The translations under genes and the position numbers were made by a program. Shown here in pieces: positions 43,604 to 51,808 of a stretch of 61,581 nt of DNA. Position 1 is the stretch's first letter, and each line of letters begins with the position of its first letter. Under the pieces are notes generated by a model. The model was not told the DNA's origin, made no database searches, and was given only the letters and a program-made list of their open reading frames with translations. Source of the stretch: Arthrobacter sp. Leaf337 (GTDB taxonomy: Bacteria; Actinomycetota; Actinomycetes; Actinomycetales; Micrococcaceae); contig NZ_LMPC01000011.1 of the NCBI RefSeq assembly GCF_001423745.1, positions 1 through 61,581 on the forward strand. The letters are read 5' to 3'.

Positions 43604-44149
43604 TTACGGGCAGGCGTCGATCTGGGCCTGGACGATCGCCCCGTAGTGGGCCACCAGCTCATCGAAGTCCCAGCCGTCGAACATGCCAAGCGTGCGCACT
43701 GCCTCACCGAAGCCGGTCATCAGCGCCACCACCGTGGAAGCGTAGCGGCGGTCCGGCGTCGTGTCTTTCATAATCCCGGCCATGGCTGCGAGGTACCGTT
43801 CGCGTGTTTCCAGCCGCGCAGCGTCGGGCGTGGGGGAGTCCTGGATGGTGAACGGGAGCATGGCCCACGGTTCCTTCAGCCCGCGCTCCCGGCGCATCAG
43901 GACCCGGAACACCAGCGTGGCGCCCAGCTCGGCGGCCGGGACATCGAGATCGGACAGCAGCGACTCGTCGGGCTTGGCGGCGGCAAACAGTTTTTCCTTG
44001 GAACCGTACAGCTTCATCACCAGCGCTGCCGAAACGCCGGCGTCGGAGGCGATGTCGCGGACGGTCACGCCCCGGTAGCCGCGTTCGCCGAACAGCCTCC
44101 CCGCAGAGTCCAGGATGGCGTCGCGGCTGGAAATCCCGGCGGTGCTCAC
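43604..44149 (-). CDS. TetR family regulator
   Basis: A 181-residue repressor. The N-terminal HTH (about 8-55) reads ILDSAGRLFGERGYRGVTVRDIASDAGVSAALVMKLYGSKEKLF, which is canonical TetR. The ligand domain is short (about 60-175). Its start overlaps the stop of the MFS gene (4 bp), so the repressor is translated from the exporter message. Two palindromic sites, GTGAAC-N4-GTTCAC and GTGAAC-N4-GTTTAC, upstream of the MFS gene are the likely operators. It probably releases DNA when the transported compound binds. Confidence 0.88.
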   Translation of the reverse strand: MSTAGISSRDAILDSAGRLFGERGYRGVTVRDIASDAGVSAALVMKLYGSKEKLFAAAKPDESLLSDLDVPAAELGATLVFRVLMRRERGLKEPWAMLPFTIQDSPTPDAARLETRERYLAAMAGIMKDTTPDRRYASTVVALMTGFGEAVRTLGMFDGWDFDELVAHYGAIVQAQIDACP

Positions 44150-46098
44150 GCGTCCACCAGCTGTCCGGCCGGAGCGTCGATCGTCAGGTCCGCCGTCACG
44201 GAGCGGTTGTCCACGGCCAGTTTCCGGGCCATGGCCTGGTGGGTCGCAGGGTGCAGCAAGGTCACGATGTAGCGGCCGGCCAGGGGCAGCGGCAGGGAAT
44301 ACCGGCCCTCGGAATCGGTCCGGGTTGTTGCCACATGTTCGCCGGAGGCCTGCAGGAGGGTCACCACCGCATCCGGAAGGACGGCACCTCCAACGGTCGC
44401 GGTTCCGGCCAGCTCCAGGCGGTCCTCGAGGTGGAAATTCTGCTGGAGCGTGCGGCCGTCAAAATCGAACACTTCAGCCATCGGAGCCCAGCCTGCGGCG
44501 TTGGCCACCATCAGGTACGTGCCCGCTCCGGGCAGCGCCACAGAGTAGATGCCGTCACTGTCGACCCGGCTCCAGTCCACCGGTTCACCGCTGGTCTGGA
44601 GGACGGTGACGACGGCGGGAGCGACGGGGCGGCGGTCAGCCGTCAGGACGCGTCCCTGCACCACGAGCTCGTTGGCGGCCTGTGCGGGAAGCGCTGCCGT
44701 GGCGGCGGCCGCGGCCCGGGGAATGAACACCGCGGCCACCATGGAGGCCGTGGACGCAAGGGCCGCCATCCAGAAGACGTCCTTGAATGCCTCGAACGAC
44801 GGCAACCGGGCGGACCCCACGGTGAGGGTCACGGAGGTGAGGACGGCGGCAACGGCAGCACTCGACGTCGACGTTCCGATGGACCGCACCAGGCTGTTGA
44901 GGCCGTTGGCCGAGGCTGTCTCGGTGATGGGGACGGCGCCCATGATCAGGGTGGGCATCGCCGCGTAGGCGATCGCCGTGCCGATGCTGACCACCGTGGA
45001 GCCGATGATCACCGAGGCGATGGAGTCCCAGAAGAAGACGCGGCCCACGTAGCCCACCACCATGACCGCGGCGCCCGCGATCAGCGCGGACTTCCCGCCG
45101 AACCGGCGGATGATGCCGCCGGAAACGGGAGCGAAAACCACCATGGCCAGGCCGGAAGGAACCATGCAGAGGCCGGCCGTGATCACGCTCAGCTGGAAAC
45201 CGTAGCCGGTGGAGGTGGGCAGCTGGAGCTGCTGGGTGGTCAGGAGCATGTTGGCGAACATGGCGAAACCCACCAGCAGGGATGCCAGGTTGGTCAGGAG
45301 GACGGGCCGCCTGCCGGAGGTGCGGAGGTCCACCATCGGCTGGCTGACCTTCAGCTCGTACGGGAGCCAGGCGGCCAGGAGAACAGCCGCGGCAAGGAAC
45401 AGCAGCAGTACCGGCTCGGAACCCCAGCCCCACGACCCGCCCTTGGAGATGGCCAGCAGCAGTGCCGCCAGCGCCGCGGACAGAATCACCGCGCCAAGGT
45501 AATCGAACCGTCCCGGCGTGCGCACTTTCGATTCGGGGACCGCCAGGACGACGGCGGTGAGCAGCAGGCTGCCGGCTGCGGCGGAGACCCAGAAGATGGA
45601 TTCCCAGCCCAGGCTTTCGTAGAGCAGCCCGGCGAGCGGGAGGCCCAGGGCGCTGCCGATGCCCAGCGTGGCGCTCATCAGGGCGACGGCGGACCCCATC
45701 TTTTCCTTGGGCAGTTCGTCGCGCATGATGCTGATGCCCACGGGGATCAAGGCCGAGGAGAACCCCTGCAGTGCCCGGCCGACGATGAGCCAGAGGAAGC
45801 TTCCGCCAACCGCGGCCACGATGGAGCCGGCAACCATGATGGCCAGGCAGATCACCATCATCTTCCGTTTCCCGTACATGTCCGCACTCCGGGAAACGAT
45901 GGGGGTGGCCACCGCGCTGGACAGGAGTGTGGCGGTGACGAGCCAGGAGGCGTCGTCGGCGGTCACTCCGAGGATGCCCGGGAAGTCCGGAAGGAGCGGC
46001 ACCACGAGGGTCTGCATCAGCGCCACCACGGTTCCGCTCAGCGCGAGGACGGCCGTGATGGCGCCGGGGGACAGGGATTTACTGCGTGTTTGGGGCAT
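44146..46098 (-). CDS. DHA2-type MFS exporter with fused C-terminal carboxypeptidase-regulatory-like domains
   Basis: A 650-residue protein from ATG 46098. Residues about 1-480 form a 14-segment drug exporter: VTADDASWLVTATLLSSAVATPI is the motif A/C region, GRALQGFSSALIPVGISIMRDE follows, then MVPSGLAMVVFAPVSGGIIRRFG. Residues about 485-650 are soluble and contain two beta-sandwich units of the carboxypeptidase-regulatory-like type (VQGRVLTADRRPVAPAVVTVL ... VDSDGIYSVALPGAGTYLMVANA, and TVGGAVLPDAVVTLLQASGE ... TDSEGRYSLPLPLAGRYIVT). Ordinary DHA2 exporters end after the last membrane segment. The function of the fused part is unknown. TetR-regulated. Confidence 0.85.
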   Translation of the reverse strand: MPQTRSKSLSPGAITAVLALSGTVVALMQTLVVPLLPDFPGILGVTADDASWLVTATLLSSAVATPIVSRSADMYGKRKMMVICLAIMVAGSIVAAVGGSFLWLIVGRALQGFSSALIPVGISIMRDELPKEKMGSAVALMSATLGIGSALGLPLAGLLYESLGWESIFWVSAAAGSLLLTAVVLAVPESKVRTPGRFDYLGAVILSAALAALLLAISKGGSWGWGSEPVLLLFLAAAVLLAAWLPYELKVSQPMVDLRTSGRRPVLLTNLASLLVGFAMFANMLLTTQQLQLPTSTGYGFQLSVITAGLCMVPSGLAMVVFAPVSGGIIRRFGGKSALIAGAAVMVVGYVGRVFFWDSIASVIIGSTVVSIGTAIAYAAMPTLIMGAVPITETASANGLNSLVRSIGTSTSSAAVAAVLTSVTLTVGSARLPSFEAFKDVFWMAALASTASMVAAVFIPRAAAAATAALPAQAANELVVQGRVLTADRRPVAPAVVTVLQTSGEPVDWSRVDSDGIYSVALPGAGTYLMVANAAGWAPMAEVFDFDGRTLQQNFHLEDRLELAGTATVGGAVLPDAVVTLLQASGEHVATTRTDSEGRYSLPLPLAGRYIVTLLHPATHQAMARKLAVDNRSVTADLTIDAPAGQLVDA

Positions 46099-46139
46099 GA
46101 GGGGGCGGAACCTTCGGGGCGTGAGGCGGCCACAAGGGG

Positions 46140-46181
46140 GTGAACGCGCGTTTACTCTCTTACCAGTGAACCACCGTTCAC
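46140..46181. promoter_or_regulatory. Twin TetR operators upstream of the MFS-tetR operon
   Basis: GTGAAC-CACC-GTTCAC (46166-46181, perfect) and GTGAAC-GCGC-GTTTAC (46140-46155, one mismatch), 26 bp apart start to start and 42-83 bp upstream of the MFS start. Typical spacing for TetR dimers on one DNA face. Confidence 0.65.
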
Positions 46182-46302
46182 CCCTCCGCATCAAGAAAAT
46201 TCGGGGTGCGACGGCTCACATTGGCCGCGTCTTGCCCGCATGATCTCCTCGCCCGGGCAATCATTGAGACAATTACGTTACGCAAAGCTTCCTTAATTCA
46301 TA

Positions 46303-46321
46303 GAAGGATAGGCTAGCCTTA
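46303..46321. promoter_or_regulatory. Iron box, DtxR/IdeR type
   Basis: GAAGGATAGGCTAGCCTTA closely matches the 19-bp consensus TTAGGTTAGGCTAACCTAA, with the AGGCT centre intact. It lies 33 bp upstream of the siderophore-binding lipoprotein start and overlaps the likely promoter, so iron-replete repression is expected. A second inverted repeat CTTAGGT-N11-ACCTAAG follows at 46322-46346. Confidence 0.8.
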
Positions 46322-46353
46322 CTTAGGTTCGCATCATTGACCTAAGGAGTTCC

Positions 46354-47475
46354 GTGACTTCCTCCCTCTTCTCCGGCCTCGGCGCCGGCCGCAGCGGCCT
46401 GGCCGCCGGCCCGTCCCGCCGAGTGCTGCTCAAGACCGCTGGCAAGGCAACCGCCGTTCTGGCTGCGGCCGCGCTCTCGCTCACCGCCTGCTCCACCGGT
46501 CCGGCCGCATCCGGTACCGGTACTACAGCGGCCAGCCAGTCCGCCAGTTCGCAGTTCCCCGTCACCATCAAGCACGTCTTCGGTGAGACAACCATCGAGT
46601 CGCAGCCGCAGCGCGTCGTCACGGTTTCCTGGGTCAATGACGACGTCGCACTCGCCCTCGGCGTTGTGCCCGTGGGCGTCCCCAAGAACGAATGGGGCGG
46701 CAATGACAAGGGCTCCACGCCGTGGAAGGACGCCAAGCTCGAGGAACTGGGGGCGGGCTTCGGCACCGAGAAGGCTCCGGTCCAGTTCTCCGAGGCCGAC
46801 GGCATCAACTTCACCGAGATCGCCAAGCTCAACCCGGACGTCATCCTGGGCGCCTACTCCGGCCTGACGGAAGAGGACTACAAGAAGCTCAGCGAAATCG
46901 CACCGGTCGTCGCCCACCCCGAGATCGCCTATGGCACCTCCTGGCAGGATTCCACCAGCATCATCGGCAAGGCCCTGGGCAAGGAGGCGGAGGCCACCAA
47001 GCTGGTCTCAGACACCGAAGCCACCATCAAGGACAAGGTCTCCAAGTACCCGCAGCTGGCCGACAAGAGCTTCATCTACGGCAACCTTGAGCCCGCCAAG
47101 AGCGACGGCGTCAATGTCTACACGGCCAACGACAACCGGCCGCGGTTCCTGTCGGAGATCGGCATGAAGCTGGCCCCGGTTGTGGAGGCGAACTCGAAGG
47201 GCTCCAAGGAGTTCTTCATCCCGTGGTCCGCTGAGAAGGCCAACGAGCTCGAATCGGACATCTTCGTGACCTGGGTTCCTGACTCCGCCACCACTGATTC
47301 CATCAAGGCCGACCCCCTGCTGGGCCAGATCCCGGCCATCAAGAGCGGCGCCCTGGTTGCCGACTCGGACAACACGCTCACGCTGTCCATCTCGGCGTCA
47401 TCGCCCCTGAGCCTGCCGTGGTCGCTGGACACGTTCCTGCCGCAACTGGCCAGCGCAGCGGACAAAGTGAAGTAA
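46354..47475 (+). CDS. Iron-siderophore ABC transporter substrate-binding lipoprotein
   Basis: A 373-residue lipoprotein from GTG 46354 (AAGGAG 4 bases upstream). The signal peptide holds an SRRVLLK twin-arginine-like motif (21-27) and a lipobox LTAC with Cys46. The FhuD/BtuF-like periplasmic-binding fold starts near residue 60 (VTIKHVFGETTIESQPQRVVTVSW) with a long backbone helix in the middle. It captures ferric siderophore outside the membrane. First gene of a five-gene operon behind an iron box. The Tat-like signal suggests export in folded form. Confidence 0.9.
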   Translation: MTSSLFSGLGAGRSGLAAGPSRRVLLKTAGKATAVLAAAALSLTACSTGPAASGTGTTAASQSASSQFPVTIKHVFGETTIESQPQRVVTVSWVNDDVALALGVVPVGVPKNEWGGNDKGSTPWKDAKLEELGAGFGTEKAPVQFSEADGINFTEIAKLNPDVILGAYSGLTEEDYKKLSEIAPVVAHPEIAYGTSWQDSTSIIGKALGKEAEATKLVSDTEATIKDKVSKYPQLADKSFIYGNLEPAKSDGVNVYTANDNRPRFLSEIGMKLAPVVEANSKGSKEFFIPWSAEKANELESDIFVTWVPDSATTDSIKADPLLGQIPAIKSGALVADSDNTLTLSISASSPLSLPWSLDTFLPQLASAADKVK

Positions 47476-47484
47476 GCACCCACC

Positions 47485-48543
47485 ATGACACCAAGTACGA
47501 CGACGGCGGGACAGCGCGATGACCTAAGCTCACCTTCCAGCCGCCCCGCCGCACGTAAGCAGGCCGCGTGGCTGCTGGCCGCCGTCGTCGTACTTGTTCT
47601 TGTCGCGGCAGTATCGCTGGCCGTCGGCGCCCGCGGCCTTCCCCTCGAAACCGTGTGGCAGGCATTCACGCAATTCGATCCCGGCAACGGCGACCACGCA
47701 GTAGTCCATGCAAGGATCCCGCGCACTGTCCTGGGCCTGCTCGCCGGAGGTGCGCTCGGCCTGGCCGGCGCCGCGATGCAGGGCGTGGCCCGCAATCCGC
47801 TGGCCGATCCCGGCATCATGGGGGTCAACGCCGGCGCCGCCTTGGCCGTGGTCACCGGCATCTACGTTTTCGGAATCTCCTCGCTGACCGGCTACATCTG
47901 GTTCGCGTTCATCGGCGCCGCGGCAGCTGCCGCCGTCGTCTACCTGGTCGCTTCACTGGGCCGGGACGGTGCGACGCCGGTGAAGCTCGCCCTCGCGGGT
48001 GCCGCCCTGAGCGCCGGCCTGTACTCGCTTATGAACGTCATCCTCGTTTCGAGCCAGGACACCCTGGACCGCTTCCGGTTCTGGCAGGTGGGCGGGATTG
48101 CCGGACGGGACTGGTCAGTCGTCCTGCCCGGCGTGCCGTTCCTCATCCTCGGCGCCGGCATTGTGCTTGCCACCGGCCGCATCCTCAACAGCCTGGCGCT
48201 GGGCGATGACATCGCGCGCGGGCTCGGCCAGCGGGTCGGCCTTGTCCGCGGCGTCACCGCCCTGGGCATTGTGCTGCTCTGCGGAGGCGCCACCGCCCTC
48301 GCCGGGCCCATCGGGTTCGTGGGACTCGTCATTCCGCATGCCGTCCGCTTCCTCACCGGGCCCGACTACCGCCGGATCCTGCCCTTTTCCCTCGTCCTGG
48401 CCCCGGCGCTCCTGCTGTCCGCGGACATCCTGGGCCGCGTGGTCCTCCTGCCCGGCGAAGTCCCGGCGGGCATCATGACGGCCCTCGTGGGCGCCCCCGT
48501 CTTTGTGTGGCTCGTCCGCCGCGGGAAGGGGGCGGGACTGTGA
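47485..48543 (+). CDS. FecCD-family iron-siderophore permease, first
   Basis: A 352-residue integral membrane protein with about 9-10 segments. Typical motifs: RIPRTVLGLLAGGALGLAGAAMQGVARNPLADPGIMGVNAGAA near the N-terminal third, DIARGLGQRVGLVRGVT (coupling to ATPase) and GPIGFVGLVIPHAVRFLTGPDYR toward the end. It forms a heterodimeric channel with the next gene product. Its stop overlaps the next start (GTGA). Ribosome-binding site is weak, so it may depend on the binding-protein gene 9 bp upstream. Confidence 0.9.
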   Translation: MTPSTTTAGQRDDLSSPSSRPAARKQAAWLLAAVVVLVLVAAVSLAVGARGLPLETVWQAFTQFDPGNGDHAVVHARIPRTVLGLLAGGALGLAGAAMQGVARNPLADPGIMGVNAGAALAVVTGIYVFGISSLTGYIWFAFIGAAAAAAVVYLVASLGRDGATPVKLALAGAALSAGLYSLMNVILVSSQDTLDRFRFWQVGGIAGRDWSVVLPGVPFLILGAGIVLATGRILNSLALGDDIARGLGQRVGLVRGVTALGIVLLCGGATALAGPIGFVGLVIPHAVRFLTGPDYRRILPFSLVLAPALLLSADILGRVVLLPGEVPAGIMTALVGAPVFVWLVRRGKGAGL

Positions 48544-49787
48544 GCAAATCGGACCTCGCCCACGTGGGGCGCGAACTGGGAGACAACGCCCCCAGCGCCG
48601 AGCGCAGTGTTGGGCGCAGTGTTGGGCGCTGTGTTGGGCCCGGTGCTGAGCGCGAACGGGCAGATAATGCCCTCAAAACCGCGAAAACAGGGCGTTATCT
48701 GCCCGTTCGCGCTGGTACCTGGCACCGGACCGCCCTGACCCGGACCGCCCTGAGCCGAACCGCCGTGCTGGCGTTCGCCGTCGTGGTCTTCTTTGCCGTC
48801 AGCGTGCTGCTGGGCAGCTACACCGTCACGATCCCCGACTTCTTCAAGATCCTGCTCGCCCACTTCACCGGCGGCCAGAAGATCCCCGGCGCAAGCTTCA
48901 TCGTGATGGAAAACAAGCTTCCCCGCGCGGTGATCGGCACCATGATCGGGGCCGCGTTCGGCCTGGCCGGCGCCCTCTTCCAGACCATGCTCCGCAATCC
49001 GCTGGCCAGCCCGGACGTCATCGGCATCAGCTACGGGGCCAGTGCCGCCGCGGTCACTGCAATCGTTGTTTTCGGCGCGTCCGGGGCCGTGGTGTCCGGC
49101 GCCGCCCTGGCCGGTGCGCTGGGTGTCGCCTCGCTCATCTACGCGATCTCCCGCGGCGGCTCGCTGGGGTCCGGGCCTTTGGGGTCCGGGGGCGGAAACC
49201 GCGGCAACGCGGCCGGCAGCCGGCTGATCCTGGCGGGTGTGGGCATCGCCGCCGCGCTCCACGCCGTGGTCAGCTTCATCATGACGCGCGCGGACATCCG
49301 CACCGCCGCCGACGCCCTGGTGTGGCTCAACGGCTCCCTTAATTCCGCCAGCTGGGACCGCGCCGGAGTCCTCGCCCTTGCGCTGCTGGTCCTCATCCCG
49401 GCCGCAGCCGCTCTTTCCGGACCTCTCCGCATCCTGGAACTCGGCGACGACGCCGCCGCCGGACTCGGCATCAGGGTCGGCTTCACCCGGCTGGCCGTGG
49501 TGGTTGTCGCCGTGGCCCTCGCCGCGGTGGCGACGGCGGCAGCTGGCCCCGTTGCGTTCGTCGCCTTCCTGGCCGGTCCCATCGCCCGACGCTTGACTGC
49601 CAAAGCCAGCCTCCCGGCGTCGGCCTTCGTCGGGGCACTGATCGTGCTGGCCGCGGACTACTTCGCCGCGAATATCGCACCTCTCCTGTTGGGCGGCACC
49701 GTGCTGCCGGTAGGCGTGGTGACCGGCGCCCTGGGCGCCCCGTTCCTGCTGTGGCTGCTGGTCACTTCCAATCGAAAGGATGCCTGA
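48540..49787 (+). CDS. FecCD-family iron-siderophore permease, second, with repeat-derived N-terminal extension
   Basis: A 415-residue permease. GTG 48540 overlaps the preceding stop by 4 bp; an upstream ATG at 48507 is in frame but lies inside the previous gene. The FecCD domain proper begins near residue 75 (FAVVVFFAVSVLLGSYTVTIPDFFKIL). It contains KLPRAVIGTMIGAAFGLAGALFQTMLRNPLASPDVIGIS, DAAAGLGIRVGFTRLA and GPVAFVAFLAGPIARRL. The first ~75 residues have no homology in permeases: they are encoded by a 12-bp tandem repeat and a 25-bp-arm palindrome. The extension would be cytosolic. The membrane domain is intact. Confidence 0.88.
   Translation: MSKSDLAHVGRELGDNAPSAERSVGRSVGRCVGPGAERERADNALKTAKTGRYLPVRAGTWHRTALTRTALSRTAVLAFAVVVFFAVSVLLGSYTVTIPDFFKILLAHFTGGQKIPGASFIVMENKLPRAVIGTMIGAAFGLAGALFQTMLRNPLASPDVIGISYGASAAAVTAIVVFGASGAVVSGAALAGALGVASLIYAISRGGSLGSGPLGSGGGNRGNAAGSRLILAGVGIAAALHAVVSFIMTRADIRTAADALVWLNGSLNSASWDRAGVLALALLVLIPAAAALSGPLRILELGDDAAAGLGIRVGFTRLAVVVVAVALAAVATAAAGPVAFVAFLAGPIARRLTAKASLPASAFVGALIVLAADYFAANIAPLLLGGTVLPVGVVTGALGAPFLLWLLVTSNRKDA
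48602..48713. repeat. 12-bp tandem repeats plus 25-bp-arm palindrome inside the permease gene
   Basis: GCGCAGTGTTGG (48602-48613) repeats at 48614-48625 and, with one change, 48626-48637. Then a palindrome follows: left arm 48649-48673, 15-nt loop, right arm 48689-48713, 24 of 25 pairs complementary and the last a G-T pair. The arm core GCGCGAACGGGCAGATAA recurs as a related half-site at 12.8 kb. The frame stays open through the element. Confidence 0.88.
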
Positions 49788-49788
49788 G

Positions 49789-50616
49789 ATGGCTGTTCTG
49801 CGCGCCACGGACCTCACCCTCAAGTACGCCCAGCGCACGGTGGTTGAGGGGCTGCACGCTGAAATTCCCGAAGGCAAAGTGACCATGATCGTGGGCGCCA
49901 ACGCCTGCGGCAAGTCCACCCTGCTTCGCGGACTCTCCCGGCTGTTGAAGCCCGCGGCCGGAACCGTGACCCTGGACGGCAAGGACATCCACAGCCGCTC
50001 CGCCCGGGACGTCGCCCGGACCCTGGGCCTCCTGCCCCAGCATCCCACCGCGCCGGACGGCATCACGGTCCGCGACCTGGTGGGACGCGGGCGGTACCCG
50101 CACCAGGGCTTCTTCCGGAGTTGGAGCGCAGGCGACTTGTCGCAGCACGATCTCGCGGTGCAGCGCGCGATGGAGGCCACCGAAACGCTGGAACTCGCCG
50201 GGCGCAACGTGGACGAACTGTCCGGCGGCCAGCGCCAGCGCGTCTGGATAGCGATGGCATTGGCCCAGGAGACCGACGTGCTGCTCCTGGACGAGCCCAC
50301 CACCTACCTGGACCTCGCACACCAGGTGGAAGTGCTGGACCTGGTCACGGACCTGAACCGCACGCGCGGCACCACCGTGGCCATCGTTCTGCATGACCTG
50401 AACCTCGCGGCGCGGTACGCGGACCACGTGATTGCCATGAAGGGCGGCCGGATCGTGGCCGAGGGTGCCTCCACCCATGTGGTCACTGAGGACCTGGTCC
50501 GGGACGTCTTCGGCCTGGAATCGCGGGTGCTTCCCGATCCCGTTTCCGGCACTCCACTGATCATTCCGCTCGGCCGGCACCACACCACTGCAACTGAACT
50601 GGAGCTCGTTTCATGA
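49789..50616 (+). CDS. Iron-siderophore ABC transporter ATPase
   Basis: A 275-residue ATPase. I chose ATG 49789, since GAAAGGA lies 8-9 bases upstream; the ATG at 49780 sits inside that site. Walker A is GANACGKSTLLRGL, the Q-loop follows at LLPQHPTAP, the signature is LSGGQRQRVWIAMAL, and Walker B is VLLLDEPTTYLDL with a switch His in VLHDLNLAARYADH. This is the FepC/FhuC type. It powers import with the two permeases encoded upstream, and its end overlaps the siderophore-interacting protein gene by 4 bp. Confidence 0.93.
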   Translation: MAVLRATDLTLKYAQRTVVEGLHAEIPEGKVTMIVGANACGKSTLLRGLSRLLKPAAGTVTLDGKDIHSRSARDVARTLGLLPQHPTAPDGITVRDLVGRGRYPHQGFFRSWSAGDLSQHDLAVQRAMEATETLELAGRNVDELSGGQRQRVWIAMALAQETDVLLLDEPTTYLDLAHQVEVLDLVTDLNRTRGTTVAIVLHDLNLAARYADHVIAMKGGRIVAEGASTHVVTEDLVRDVFGLESRVLPDPVSGTPLIIPLGRHHTTATELELVS

Positions 50617-51653
50617 AAACCCGCGACATTGCCACCACCGAACCCATGACCCTGGCGTTCGACGTGACGGTCACCGCCGTCCAGGAACTGAGCCCCAACT
50701 TCCGCCGCATCACTTTTGGCGGGTACTCCCTGCGCGACTTCGGTGTCCACGGCGGCACCCTGGATCTGCGCGTGAAGCTGATGATCCCGTCGCTTGCCGA
50801 GGATGGCGCCCAACTGCCGTTGCCTGTTTTCCAGATGGAGCAGGCCGGCTGGTACCGGGAATGGCTGGCCATGGATCCGGCGACGCGCGGCTCCATGCGC
50901 ACTTACACCGTCAGGCAGGAACGGCTCGACGCAGTCTACCCCGAGATCGACGTGGATTTCGTGATGCACTTCGACGCCGCGGGCAACGGCGGCCCCGCAG
51001 CCAACTGGGCACTGGGCGCCAAACCCGGGGACGCGCTTACCATCATCGGCCCCAACAACCGTGCCGCGCACTGCGTCACGGCGGAGATCTACTCCGGCAT
51101 CGAATGGCGTCCGGGACTGGCCCAGCGCGTGCTCCTCGCGGGCGACGAAACCGCTGTTCCCGCCATCAGCGCCATCCTCGAAAGCCTTCCGGCATATATG
51201 AGCGGGCACGCTTTCCTTGAGGTCCCCGAGGCCGGCGACTTCCTGGACCTGAAGTCGGACGCCGACGTCGAAATCACCTGGCTGGCACGCGGCGCCTCGA
51301 TCGGACGCTCACGTCGGCACGGCGAACTCCTGCAGGAAGCCGTCCGCGCCGCCGTTCCCGAGCCGGGCTGGGTGGGCATCAAGGCCGCGTCCGGCGGGGC
51401 CGGCCCGGAACCGGAAGACGTGGACGTGGACCAGGACATCCTCTGGGAAACGCCCGCGAGGATGGAAACCGCGGCCATCGCTGCCACGAAGAACCCCGGA
51501 ATGCCCGCGGGTGCCATGCCGTTCTACGCCTGGATTGCCGGCGAGGCGGGAGTCATCAAGGACATGCGCCGGTACCTGGTCCGCGACGTCGGGATAGACC
51601 GCAAGCAGGTGGCCTTCATGGGCTACTGGCGGCAGGGGAAAGCCGAGCTGTAG
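50613..51653 (+). CDS. Siderophore-interacting protein (SIP family ferric-siderophore reductase)
   Basis: A 346-residue FAD-dependent oxidoreductase of the ViuB/SIP family. The FAD domain (about 15-140) includes SPNFRRITFGG and RTYTVRQE (FAD R-x-Y-T/S motif), then VMHFDAAGNGGPAANWALGAKPGDAL. The C-terminal NAD(P)H-binding part has VLLAGDETAVPAISAILE and W-AGEAGVIKDMRRYLVRD. It reduces the imported ferric siderophore so iron is released in the cytosol. Last gene of the iron-box operon; an intrinsic terminator follows at 51716. Confidence 0.92.
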   Translation: MKTRDIATTEPMTLAFDVTVTAVQELSPNFRRITFGGYSLRDFGVHGGTLDLRVKLMIPSLAEDGAQLPLPVFQMEQAGWYREWLAMDPATRGSMRTYTVRQERLDAVYPEIDVDFVMHFDAAGNGGPAANWALGAKPGDALTIIGPNNRAAHCVTAEIYSGIEWRPGLAQRVLLAGDETAVPAISAILESLPAYMSGHAFLEVPEAGDFLDLKSDADVEITWLARGASIGRSRRHGELLQEAVRAAVPEPGWVGIKAASGGAGPEPEDVDVDQDILWETPARMETAAIAATKNPGMPAGAMPFYAWIAGEAGVIKDMRRYLVRDVGIDRKQVAFMGYWRQGKAEL

Positions 51654-51715
51654 GGCCCCGAGTCCCGCGCCGACTGCAACGCTCTCTCACCTTTCGCTGC
51701 TATTTTCCAATCCAT

Positions 51716-51738
51716 CTCGCACTTCCTGCGGGTTTTTT
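51716..51738 (+). terminator. Intrinsic terminator of the siderophore operon
   Basis: CTCGCA-CTTCC-TGCGGG stem (one U-G pair) directly followed by TTTTTT, 62 bp after the stop at 51653. Confidence 0.7.
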
Positions 51739-51796
51739 CTGATCCCTCTCGCAGATCCTGTCGTCGGCCGTTAACCCTGCCGTTTCTTTGTGTGGT

Positions 51797-51802
51797 TAGG
51801 GT
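51797..51802 (+). promoter_or_regulatory. Candidate -10 element (TAGGGT) for leaderless SGNH hydrolase mRNA
   Basis: TAGGGT ends 6 bases before the ATG at 51809, so transcription would begin at about the start codon; no ribosome-binding site is present. Confidence 0.45.
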
Positions 51803-51808
51803 GCGGGG

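Noticed and set aside
43529..44149. jetD downstream of jetC
   Set aside because: The only gene here is a TetR regulator on the opposite strand; no TOPRIM or DUF3322/DUF2220-like sequence was found on either strand or upstream of jetA.
44239..46143. 634-residue plus-strand frame opposite the MFS exporter
   Set aside because: Composition is Gly/His/Arg/Asp-biased with no recognisable fold, while the minus-strand frame is an evident transporter.
48366..50303. 645-residue minus-strand frame across the permease and ATPase genes
   Set aside because: Antisense to two well-supported ABC transporter genes; low-complexity translation.
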